NCBI GenBank assembly: GCA_045606045.1
Contig: JAZURE010000018.1
Location: forward strand, 19,727 to 83,726
Reading direction: 5' to 3'
Origin: RGIG8748 sp045606045
GTDB lineage: Bacteria; Bacillota; Clostridia; UMGS1810
Length of the DNA: 64,000 bases
Shown: piece by piece, positions 43,338 to 50,460 of the stretch
Layout: every line of letters starts with the position of its first letter
Position numbering within the stretch: position 1 is the stretch's first letter
The notes under the pieces: generated by a model
Seen by the model: the letters and a program-made list of their open reading frames with translations, nothing else
The model's database searches: none
Told to the model about the DNA's origin: nothing
Made by a program: the position numbers and the translations under genes

Positions 43338-44210
43338 TCCCAATATATCAGAAAGACTCTGCATAATTCTTTCTGCCACCTCGGGTTTATTCATGGAATA
43401 CACATGCACATTCTTTATGCCGTTTGCAAAAAGGTCTATTATCTGGTCTGTGGCATACACAATGCCTGCCTGCTTCATGGCATCGGGACTGGAGCCGAAT
43501 TTGTCTACAAGGCTTTTAAACCTCTGGGGCATAAATGAGCCTGAAAGCTTAATGGCTCTTTCTACCTGATTGGCATTGGTTATGGGCATTATACCGGGGA
43601 TAACGGGTACGGTAATTCCTGCCTCGCGGATTTTGTAGAGAAAATTGTAGAGAAGATTGTTGTCAAAAAACATCTGCGTGGTTATAAAAGAACATCCCGC
43701 ATCCACCTTTTCCTTAAGGTGCTTTATATCCTCATGCTGATTTTTGCTCTCGGGATGTATTTCGGGGTAGCAGGCACATCCTATGCAAAAGTCTCCGCTT
43801 ATTTCTTTTATGTCATTTATAAGCTCTACTGCGTAGTTGTAATCCCATGTGCTTCGGTCTGCATTTTCCATACCTTGCGGTATGTCGCCTCTAAGCGCCA
43901 TTATGTTCTCTATACCTGCTTCTTTAAGCTGATTTATCTTACTGCGGACTGTATCCCTTGTGGAGGATACGCAGGTGAGGTGCGCAAGGGTTGGTACATT
44001 GTAATTCTTTTTTATATTCTTTGCTATATCCAGAGTGTATTTGCTTGTACCTCCGCCTGCGCCGTAGGTCACACTCATAAATGACGGCTTTAGCCTGGCT
44101 ATTTCCTCTGTGGCGTGGCGCACGGTATCAAATGAGGAGTCGGTCTTTGGCGGAAACACCTCAAAGGACAGCGAAAGGGCGTCCCTTTCCAATATCTTAC
44201 TTATTTTCAT
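43335..44210 (-). CDS. metF: Methylenetetrahydrofolate reductase
   Basis: Reduces 5,10-methylene-THF to 5-methyl-THF for methionine synthesis or acetogenic carbon flow. A 291-residue flavoprotein: SLSFEVFPPKTDSS with the catalytic Glu, SVTYGAGGGTSKYT, HLTCVSSTRD, IMALRGDIPQG, CYPEIHPES and FITTQMFFDN. GGAGG upstream of ATG. Its stop codon is supplied by the end of the adjacent inverted-repeat element, so the original C-terminus may have been slightly different. Confidence 0.94.
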   Translation of the reverse strand: MKISKILERDALSLSFEVFPPKTDSSFDTVRHATEEIARLKPSFMSVTYGAGGGTSKYTLDIAKNIKKNYNVPTLAHLTCVSSTRDTVRSKINQLKEAGIENIMALRGDIPQGMENADRSTWDYNYAVELINDIKEISGDFCIGCACYPEIHPESKNQHEDIKHLKEKVDAGCSFITTQMFFDNNLLYNFLYKIREAGITVPVIPGIMPITNANQVERAIKLSGSFMPQRFKSLVDKFGSSPDAMKQAGIVYATDQIIDLFANGIKNVHVYSMNKPEVAERIMQSLSDILG

Positions 44211-44223
44211 TTGTATACCTCCA

Positions 44224-45171
44224 TTAATAAAAGGTTGCTATCTCCTCAGCGGGAGCGCTTGTCATTATTACATCTGAGGCTGTGAGTATTGGCCCCTTGG
44301 ATTTGTACAGCTTGTGGAATTCACGGGAGAACTTGGCTTCTACTATAATCCAGTCACGGTTTTTTAAAATTACACCCTTGGGGAGCTTTGTTATTAAGCC
44401 CTTGAATTCTATATCGTCTGCGCAGCATGTCATGACATGTCTTCCGCATACCACAATACCGTCTCCGAATTTTTCGTTTACGGCTACAATGCCCTTGAAC
44501 TTAACTGTCTTGCCCACATATTTTTTCATATCCTCTGCCATGTCTCTGAACCAGAGCGCATAGTCCTTGTCGGCTATTTCTATTACGGGGGCGTCAGTAT
44601 CAAAGGGGAGGGGGTCCTCGGCGTCATCGTATTCCATGGTGCCGTCGGGATTTTCATATGCTATGGCGCATCTGCGGCTCACCGAGCGGACTATTTTGTG
44701 AAATTCGTCCTTGTCGGTGCTCTCATTTGCGCGGTTGAAAACTATAAGCTGGGTGGTGGTAAGCTTGTCCACAACAAGCGAGCGCATATTGGAATTGTAA
44801 TTTACAAAGGTGAGGGCATCTGCAAAGGTAATCTCCTGATACACAAACCACTTGGGAGGCAGGTTGTTTATAAGCGAGTCCAGAAGCCACATTCCGTTGT
44901 ACTCCACTACGACTCTTTCTATATTGAATTTCTTTTCGAGTGACAGAAGAAATTCTTCGGTAATTTCACTTTCGTCGGAGACTTCCTGAATAAACACATT
45001 TCCGCCCGAAAAGCGCGATGTGTCATACTCCTCTATGCCTTCTTCGCAAAGGAGAAGAAGAGTTCTTTCCCTATCGTGAAAACGGCGGTCCTCCATGGTC
45101 TCCTGTATTGCCTTGGTCTTTCCCGCTTCGAGAAAGCCGGTAAATATATATAAGGGTATCTGTGGTTTCAT
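44224..45171 (-). CDS. COG0523-like GTPase with DUF1980-like C-terminus
   Basis: A 315-residue protein with a CobW/P47K-type P-loop (FTGFLEAGKTKAI, residues 10-22) but without the CxCC metal motif usual in COG0523. The C-terminal 100 residues (VGKTVKFKGIVAVNEKFGDG, VVCGRHVMTCCADDIEFKG) resemble the C-terminal domain of the YcgQ/DUF1980 family found with YcgR permeases. It lies 9 bases downstream of a second, His-rich COG0523 GTPase. A role in metal handling is inferred from this pairing. Confidence 0.78.
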   Translation of the reverse strand: MKPQIPLYIFTGFLEAGKTKAIQETMEDRRFHDRERTLLLLCEEGIEEYDTSRFSGGNVFIQEVSDESEITEEFLLSLEKKFNIERVVVEYNGMWLLDSLINNLPPKWFVYQEITFADALTFVNYNSNMRSLVVDKLTTTQLIVFNRANESTDKDEFHKIVRSVSRRCAIAYENPDGTMEYDDAEDPLPFDTDAPVIEIADKDYALWFRDMAEDMKKYVGKTVKFKGIVAVNEKFGDGIVVCGRHVMTCCADDIEFKGLITKLPKGVILKNRDWIIVEAKFSREFHKLYKSKGPILTASDVIMTSAPAEEIATFY

Positions 45172-45180
45172 ATACTAACC

Positions 45181-46326
45181 TCACACATTAAAAAGCTCAC
45201 AGAGAGCCTCTTCATTTATCTTGGAGCCTATTACGCAGATTCTGCCCGTAACGGCGGGGGAGCCTGTGCGTACATCGGGTTCGGAGGGTACATAGTCAAA
45301 GTGAATGAATTCACTCTCGTTCGATGCTACCACTCCTTTTGCACGGAGGATTATACCGTACTTTTCTTCGTTTGAGAGGGCATATAAGGCATCTTGTATC
45401 TGCTGTTTTGTGAACTTTTTGCCTGTTTCTCTGCCCCAGCTTGTGAATACCTCGTCGGCATGGTGATGATGCTCGTGGCAACCACAGTCATGGTCGTGAT
45501 GATGCTCATGGCAGTCGCAGTCGTGGTCGTGATGGTGATGCTCGTGACAATCGCAATCGTGGTCATGGTGATGGTGGTGTTCATGGCAGTCGCAGTCGTG
45601 GTCATGGTGATGGTGGTGTTCATGGCAGTCACAGTCATGGTCGTGATGATGGTGGTGTTCATGGCAATCGCAATCGTGGTCATGATGGTGCTCGTGACAA
45701 TGTTCAAGCTCTTTTATATCCTCATCTATAGTGTGCATATCTTCCATTTCGGCAAGCAGAGTTTTTCCGTCTATGATATCCCATGGAGTAGTTACTATCA
45801 CACACTTTTTGTTGTGCTCTCTTAAAAGAGTTATACATTCTTCGATTTTTTCTTCCTTTGCCTTGTCGGTATGGCTCAGGATTATGATGCCTGCATTTTC
45901 TATCTGGTCGCCAAAGAACTCACCGAAGTTCTTAAGGTACATCTTGCACTTATTTACATCGGCAACGGTAGCATATACATTAAGCTTTGCATCGTGGATG
46001 CCTACATTTTCTACAGCGCGGATTACATCGCTGAGCTTACCCACGCCCGATGGCTCTATGAGTATTCTGTCGGGTGCGTACTCTGTTATAACTTTCTTAA
46101 GTGCCTCGCCAAAATCCCCCACAAGAGAACAGCATATGCATCCCGAGTTCATTTCGGTTACATTTATGCCCGCATCCTGCATGAATGCGCCGTCTATGCC
46201 TATCTCGCCGAATTCGTTTTCTATAAGTACAAGCTTTTCGCCCTCATATGCCTCGGAAATGAGTTTTTTGATAAGCGTGGTTTTGCCTGCCCCGAGAAAT
46301 CCCGAGAAAATGTCGATTTTTGTCAT
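45181..46326 (-). CDS. COG0523 GTPase with His-rich metal-binding linker
   Basis: A 381-residue CobW/ZNG1-family metallochaperone GTPase: P-loop GFLGAGKTTLIKKL (residue 8 on), the metal-binding NSGCICCSLVGD, and the Walker B-like RILIEPSGVGKLSDV. Between the GTPase core and the C-terminal CobW domain lies a run of about seven repeats of the type CHEHHHHHDHDCD (roughly residues 209-288). Such tails store or deliver zinc, nickel or cobalt. The ATG at 46326 follows CGGAGG; an in-frame extension to 46665 overlaps the ncRNA and a dispersed repeat and is rejected. Confidence 0.9.
   Translation of the reverse strand: MTKIDIFSGFLGAGKTTLIKKLISEAYEGEKLVLIENEFGEIGIDGAFMQDAGINVTEMNSGCICCSLVGDFGEALKKVITEYAPDRILIEPSGVGKLSDVIRAVENVGIHDAKLNVYATVADVNKCKMYLKNFGEFFGDQIENAGIIILSHTDKAKEEKIEECITLLREHNKKCVIVTTPWDIIDGKTLLAEMEDMHTIDEDIKELEHCHEHHHDHDCDCHEHHHHHDHDCDCHEHHHHHDHDCDCHEHHHHHDHDCDCHEHHHHDHDCDCHEHHHDHDCGCHEHHHHADEVFTSWGRETGKKFTKQQIQDALYALSNEEKYGIILRAKGVVASNESEFIHFDYVPSEPDVRTGSPAVTGRICVIGSKINEEALCELFNV
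45462..45703 (-). repeat. Tandem repeat encoding His/Asp/Cys-rich units
   Basis: About seven units of 33-39 bases encoding CHEHHHxHDHDCD variants inside the GTPase gene. Units differ by one His codon and by silent changes, so copy number probably changes by slippage or unequal exchange. Confidence 0.85.
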
Positions 46327-46390
46327 GGTATTACCTCCGTATATAATATGTTTGACTTTTCCATTTGTTTTTGATAAGAATAATTTTATG

Positions 46391-46432
46391 GCAGATGTTC
46401 TTGAAATACGCACCGAGCAACGGTTGGATATC
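46391..46432 (-). repeat. Dispersed repeat copy, 5' of the His-rich GTPase
   Basis: On the minus strand GGATATCCAACCGTTGC followed by a TGCGTATTTCAAGAACAT block, matching about 36 of 42 bases of the left arm of the element at 63748. It lies in the upstream region of the GTPase gene. Confidence 0.7.
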
Positions 46433-46488
46433 CCTCGATGAAGCGTATCATCAGTTTCACCCTTTGCAGAATTTGCACTGCAAAATTC

Positions 46489-46517
46489 TTGACGCTTTAA
46501 AGCATATGTGTTATAAT
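46489..46517 (+). promoter_or_regulatory. Promoter of ncRNA copy 2
   Basis: TTGACG at 46489-46494, 17-base spacer ending ATATGTGT, TATAAT at 46512-46517. All but about four of 29 bases are shared with the copy 1 promoter. Confidence 0.88.
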
Positions 46518-46523
46518 ACATTT

Positions 46524-46684
46524 GCGACATAAACTTAATAACATTCATTACAATGTATGTATTTTTATTTTGGTAAAAATGCATGCTCAATTCGCATACT
46601 ATTGTAATGGATTGTGAAGTTTGTGTCGCAACAAAAAGAGCTGTGTGTTTTTCATGCGTCGGCATCTTTGCCGGCGCATTTTTT
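46524..46684 (+). ncRNA. Structured non-coding RNA, copy 2
   Basis: A 161-nt RNA candidate starting 7 bases after its -10, exactly as copy 1. Closing stem GCGACATAAACTT (46524-46536) with AAGTTTGTGTCGC (46617-46629), 13 pairs; inner stem CATTACAAT/ATTGTAATG continuing into GTATG/CATAC; hairpin ATTTTTA-TTTTGG-TAAAAAT followed by GCATGCTCAATTCG. A tail with AACAAAAAGAG leads to terminator TGCGTCGGC/GCCGGCGCA and six T. Where copy 1 has G-C pairs in the hairpin, this one has A-T pairs: compensatory changes that support a real RNA fold. Function unknown; a 6S-like role is possible. Confidence 0.78.
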
Positions 46685-46726
46685 AATATTAGCTGCTACG
46701 GCTTCGGGTTGCGAACCAAATTGATT

Positions 46727-46752
46727 AAAGGTCTGCCATAAGGCAGGCTTTT
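46727..46752. terminator. Weak hairpin downstream of ncRNA copy 2
   Basis: AAAGGTCTGCC and GGCAGGCTTTT around ATAA; a possible backup terminator. The rest of 46685-46796 shows no gene. Confidence 0.4.
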
Positions 46753-46796
46753 AACTATTCTATCACAAAAATTCATATATGTCTACTTTAAAAATG

Positions 46797-46835
46797 TCAA
46801 AAAAACGCAATCCTTTGCCTTAAAGGATTGCGTTT
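46797..46835 (-). terminator. Intrinsic terminator after MFS gene
   Basis: Minus strand CGCAATCCTTT and AAAGGATTGCG with a T run of seven. Confidence 0.85.
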
Positions 46836-46838
46836 CAG

Positions 46839-48149
46839 CTATATAGCCATTGTTTCTTTTTCTGCTTTTTTCTCTTTTAGTATTATATCCCTGTCTTTGT
46901 TTGCACTCTTTAACACAAACTGCATAGATGCGGTTACAAAGAGCATAAGGCAGGCAAATACAATAAAGGGAACATTGTAGTTTCCGAATATATCGTAGCA
47001 CATATTTGCAAAGGGTGAGCCGAGTGCGAAGCCCGCATAGCTTGCCGATGCAAATATCCCCACCGTCTTATCAAAGCTCTTGTTTCCGAAAAGCTCGCTT
47101 GCAAAGAGGGGAAGCATAACCGTTTCCAGAGGAAGTGCAATCGCACTGAATACAATTCGCACCGCTGCAACGGCTCTTCCGATAGGAGTGTCGGAAACGC
47201 AGACAAGCGCCGCAAGCGATATAAAAGAGCATATAAGACATATATTCATGGTTATCTTCATTCCGTATCTGTCATACATAACACCTGTAAGAAATTTACT
47301 GACCGTAAGACAAATACCGCTTATGCTGAGAAGCGCAGCAACATATGCTTTGCTAAGACCCATGTCGTACATATGGGGTGTTGTCATTCCGCTTATACCC
47401 TGGAGAGCCATACCTGTAAGGAACATGCACAAAAGCGCTATGTAAAAATACTTCTTTTTTACAGCCTCGGAGTAGTCCATGCCTACCCAGCCTGCACCGC
47501 GCACCTTGTGCTTTTTGCCGTTTGATACGGGTTCCACATCTGCGCCCTTGGGTTTTTCACGGAATAATATCAGGATTACTGCAAGAGTTATTGCAAGCAC
47601 TACAGAAACTATTCTGTACGAGGTACGGTAGCCGAAAGGATTGCCCTCCTGAAATATGATTGGGGAGAGTATCTGCACTGCAACAGCACCGCCTATGCCG
47701 TTTGCCGCAAGTGCTGCACCTGTTATGGCGCCCTTGTTTTTGGTGCACCATCTGTTTATTACCACACTCACCATTGTGGTACTTGTCCACGAAAGACCGA
47801 GACCTAAAAGAATACCGCCTGCATAAAAGGCAACAAGTGTGGTTGCCACAGAGTTTATGAGAGCAAAGCCTATAAGGCAAAGGAAGCCTGCACACATAAG
47901 CTTTTTTGTGCCGAAGCGGTTTACAAGTGTTCCGAAGAACAGATTAACCACCGTTGTTGTAACATAACGGAAGGTATCGTTTAGCGAAAATGCCCCTCGG
48001 GGTATTCCCAAGGCATCGGTAATTGCGGTAAGATACATACTTCTTCCGCTTGAGCAAAGTCCCAGACTTACAAATACGGAGAGGAAGCATATTGCCACCA
48101 TCACCCATGAATAACTGAATTTTTTCTCTTTTTTAATTTGATTTTCCAC
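46839..48149 (-). CDS. MFS transporter, OFA-like
   Basis: A 436-residue major facilitator protein with 12 membrane segments, resembling the oxalate/formate antiporter (OFA) group of monocarboxylate carriers: SYSWVMVAICFLSVFVSLG at the start, FGTLVNRFGTKK as the loop 2-3 motif, GLGLSWTSTTMVSVVINRW. The substrate is not fixed by sequence. GTG start after AAGGAG. Divergent from an AraC-type regulator 170 bases away, probably its activator. Confidence 0.88.
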   Translation of the reverse strand: MENQIKKEKKFSYSWVMVAICFLSVFVSLGLCSSGRSMYLTAITDALGIPRGAFSLNDTFRYVTTTVVNLFFGTLVNRFGTKKLMCAGFLCLIGFALINSVATTLVAFYAGGILLGLGLSWTSTTMVSVVINRWCTKNKGAITGAALAANGIGGAVAVQILSPIIFQEGNPFGYRTSYRIVSVVLAITLAVILILFREKPKGADVEPVSNGKKHKVRGAGWVGMDYSEAVKKKYFYIALLCMFLTGMALQGISGMTTPHMYDMGLSKAYVAALLSISGICLTVSKFLTGVMYDRYGMKITMNICLICSFISLAALVCVSDTPIGRAVAAVRIVFSAIALPLETVMLPLFASELFGNKSFDKTVGIFASASYAGFALGSPFANMCYDIFGNYNVPFIVFACLMLFVTASMQFVLKSANKDRDIILKEKKAEKETMAI

Positions 48150-48173
48150 CTTGTCATCTCCTTACTTTTTAAA

Positions 48174-48201
48174 ATTATAAGCGCGAAACATATGCGTGTA
48201 A
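48174..48201 (-). promoter_or_regulatory. MFS gene promoter
   Basis: Minus strand TTACAC, 16-base spacer, TATAAT. The weak -35 fits activator dependence. Confidence 0.6.
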
Positions 48202-48254
48202 ATGGAATTAAAATAACAATATGGAAAAAACCGAACACAACTTAGCAAAGAGTG

Positions 48255-48283
48255 TTGTATTGCAAAAACATTTATGTTAGAAT
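48255..48283 (+). promoter_or_regulatory. araC-type regulator promoter
   Basis: TTGTAT at 48255-48260, 17-base spacer, TAGAAT at 48278-48283. Confidence 0.65.
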
Positions 48284-48319
48284 AAATACAGAGATTTGCA
48301 CTATAAGATGGTGATGATT

Positions 48320-49084
48320 GTGTTTGAAAACATGGAAAACTTAAAAATAGTTTCATCCCTGCGTCAGAACAGTAAGAAAAACTCGAAAATAGAGTCGAGG
48401 AGTTCACATGGATTTTTAATAAGGCTTTCGGGTGCTGTTCGCTACGATTTTGAGGACAAAAGCATAACCGTAAATGCGGGGGAGATGATTTTCATTCCCC
48501 AGGGTACTAATTATGAATACACAACCTTGTCCGAAAAGAGTCTTTATACCTCCATAAATTTCAGGGCAGATATAGAAAATGCCGAGGTGAGGCTATATTC
48601 AATGGATAGTTTCTGCGAGGCTGAGTATATAAACGATAAATTTTCGGATATATGGAAGTTCGGTACATATTCAGATAAGTACAAGTGCCTTGCCATGTTT
48701 TACAATCTTGTCTCCTACGTTTCCAATATAGAGCATCTTGATTATTCGCAAAAGAAAAAACTCCACATCATAGAGCCTGCTGTTGATTATTTAAAAAAGC
48801 ATATCTACGACCCCTTGCTTACTGCGGATAAGCTTCATCTTATGTGCGGGATTTCGGATACATATTTCAGAAAGATATTTATTTCACGTTTCGGAACAAC
48901 CCCGCAGAAATACATAATATCCAAACGCATATCCCACGCAAAATCCATAATAGAAAGCGGCGATTTTGAGACCGTAAAGGAGGTAGCCTATTTTGTAGGC
49001 TACAGAGACCCTTTGTACTTCGGCAAGGTATTCAGAAAGACATATGGCATGAGTCCGACGCAGGTAAATAAACAGAGCAGTTAA
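48320..49084 (+). CDS. AraC-family transcriptional regulator
   Basis: A regulator of about 254 residues with an N-terminal cupin effector domain (ITVNAGEMIFIPQGTNYEY near residue 55) and a C-terminal double helix-turn-helix (ADKLHLMCGISDTYFRKIFISRFG, then VKEVAYFVGYRDPLYFGKVFRKTYGMSP). Start uncertain: GTG 48320 after GGTGAT is chosen over ATGs at 48308 and 48314. Its place, divergent from the OFA-like transporter, suggests it senses that carrier's substrate. Confidence 0.88.
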   Translation: MFENMENLKIVSSLRQNSKKNSKIESRSSHGFLIRLSGAVRYDFEDKSITVNAGEMIFIPQGTNYEYTTLSEKSLYTSINFRADIENAEVRLYSMDSFCEAEYINDKFSDIWKFGTYSDKYKCLAMFYNLVSYVSNIEHLDYSQKKKLHIIEPAVDYLKKHIYDPLLTADKLHLMCGISDTYFRKIFISRFGTTPQKYIISKRISHAKSIIESGDFETVKEVAYFVGYRDPLYFGKVFRKTYGMSPTQVNKQSS

Positions 49085-49086
49085 AT

Positions 49087-49115
49087 TTGACAAATGGCGA
49101 CATATGTATTAAAAT
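49087..49115 (+). promoter_or_regulatory. Promoter of zinc-ribbon gene
   Basis: TTGACA at 49087-49092 directly after the regulator stop, 17-base spacer, TAAAAT at 49110-49115. Confidence 0.8.
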
Positions 49116-49140
49116 ACATACATATAAAGGTGGTGTGCGT

Positions 49141-50064
49141 ATGACTTGTCCAAAATGCAATCTTACTGTAGACGATGATGCCCGCTTTTGCGAGCACTGC
49201 GGCTCTAAACTTTTTACAGAGCCACAGGATAATGCAGAAAATACTGTAATTACAGACGATATAGAAAAAACCATGGCAATCCCCGTAGTAAATACAAGGA
49301 TGGCAACATCTGAGAATGCAAGTCCCGTAAGGGAGAAAGTATTAGTTAAAACCGATGAGGTTAAGCCCAAAATTCCCAATGAGTCCTTAAAGAAAAAGCT
49401 TCTTATATCTTCTGTTTCATTTGTTATAACGCTTGTTGTAGGCTTTTCCATTTTGGCGGCTGTGATTTTCATAGGCAATTCTTCACCAAAACCCAATGCC
49501 GATAAAACCAAAACCGAGGTTACACAAGGCAAAAAAGAAAAGAAACCCGAAGACAAAAAACTCGAAGACATACCGGAGGGCGAAAGCGTGGGTATAGAGG
49601 AAAAAGCGGGTATTTTTGTAGATACCGACTTTGATTTTAAGCTTGGCAAAACCATAGCATCCGCAGAGCTTTCGTACAAGACGCTAAAGAGCACCGATTA
49701 CAATTATGTGTGCGATATTCCGTCTTCATTTAAATTTGTGTCCGACTCGGACGGTGAAATCCGTTACCGTGCCGAAGATAACACGGCATATATGGATATA
49801 GGTGCTTTTTCAAATGAGGATAATTTAAGCTGTAATGAGATTAAAAAGATGGTTACCGACAAGCTTGGCACAGGCTCGGAGAGTGGTGATTCGGGCGAGG
49901 GCTGGTTTACCATGACTACGGTTTCAGACGGTGTGGTGTACTGCTTTAAGTGCTATGCCGACGAGTATATAAGGTATGTGGAGTTTGCATATCCTACTGA
50001 GTATCGTGATGTATATGATGTATATGTAAGTGATATTGAGCCTACCTTTGAAAAATTGGATTAA
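49141..50064 (+). CDS. Zinc-ribbon membrane protein with outside domain
   Basis: A 307-residue protein: zinc ribbon MTCPKCNLTVDDDARFCEHCG (CPKC...CEHC), a disordered acidic/Lys linker, one membrane segment near residues 101-122, a charged KKEKKPEDKKLED spacer and an extracellular domain with SELSYKTLKSTDYNYVCDIPS-type repeats of aromatic residues. Same overall plan as the genes at 7989 and 8548. Single gene with its own promoter; function unknown. Confidence 0.75.
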   Translation: MTCPKCNLTVDDDARFCEHCGSKLFTEPQDNAENTVITDDIEKTMAIPVVNTRMATSENASPVREKVLVKTDEVKPKIPNESLKKKLLISSVSFVITLVVGFSILAAVIFIGNSSPKPNADKTKTEVTQGKKEKKPEDKKLEDIPEGESVGIEEKAGIFVDTDFDFKLGKTIASAELSYKTLKSTDYNYVCDIPSSFKFVSDSDGEIRYRAEDNTAYMDIGAFSNEDNLSCNEIKKMVTDKLGTGSESGDSGEGWFTMTTVSDGVVYCFKCYADEYIRYVEFAYPTEYRDVYDVYVSDIEPTFEKLD

Positions 50065-50090
50065 TTTCGACTGTTTTTTAAAAAAACATA

Positions 50091-50119
50091 TTGACTTTAT
50101 CATGTTAATGTGCTACAAT
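50091..50119 (+). promoter_or_regulatory. Promoter of the T-box operon
   Basis: TTGACT at 50091-50096, 17-base spacer, TACAAT at 50114-50119. Confidence 0.8.
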
Positions 50120-50125
50120 TTTTTT

Positions 50126-50412
50126 AGTTTCATATCAAAAGGCGTTGAGCAGAAACAAGTAAGCTTGTCTGTAATCTTGAGAGAGTTGCCGGGCGGTGCG
50201 AGGCAATGAGGAGGGCATGACTGAATACATTCTGTTAGCTGTGCACCGAAGGAGCTTTTGCTCTGCGTAGGCTGCAACGGGAGTTCCCGTCACAGAACTA
50301 AGGTATTATGATGTACCTGATAAGGCTTTTGCCGTGAGGCAGGAGCGAACCGAGGTGGTACCACGAGATATATCTCGTCCTCAGGATTACATGAGGACGG
50401 GATTTTTTTATT
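50126..50412 (+). promoter_or_regulatory. T-box riboswitch, probable tyrosine specifier
   Basis: Stem I: AGCAGAA (50148-50154) pairs with TTCTGTT (50230-50236); above it the loop-E AGTA (50158-50161) faces GAATACA, placing codon TAC (50226-50228, Tyr) at the specifier. The AGAGAG bulge and the distal GGTGCGA loop follow the consensus. The antiterminator is GAGG-(TGGTACC)-ACGAGA/TCTCGT-CCTC with the seven-base T-box bulge. The competing terminator is ATCTCGTCCTC with GAGGACGGGAT, then seven T. UGGU in the bulge fits a discriminator A, as in tRNA-Tyr and tRNA-Phe. Uncharged tRNA would turn the operon on. Phe (TTC, 50230 on) is the main alternative specifier but lies in the stem. Confidence 0.88.
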
Positions 50413-50460
50413 CCGTCCCCAGATGCTAAGCAGATACTTAAATGAAAGGATGGATTTATT

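Noticed and set aside
43163..43366. 67-codon ORF downstream of metF
   Set aside because: It starts in one inverted repeat of the MITE-like element and runs through the other; no ribosome site, so not a credible gene.
45462..45703. Possible CRISPR array
   Set aside because: The units are contiguous coding repeats without unique spacers; no cas genes are present.
45351..45825. Met/Thr/Val-rich reading frames across the His repeat
   Set aside because: They are off-frame and antisense shadows of the tandem repeat inside the GTPase gene.
46327..46665. N-terminal extension of the His-rich GTPase
   Set aside because: It overlaps the dispersed repeat and ncRNA copy 2 on the other strand; the P-loop protein starts cleanly at 46326 after CGGAGG.
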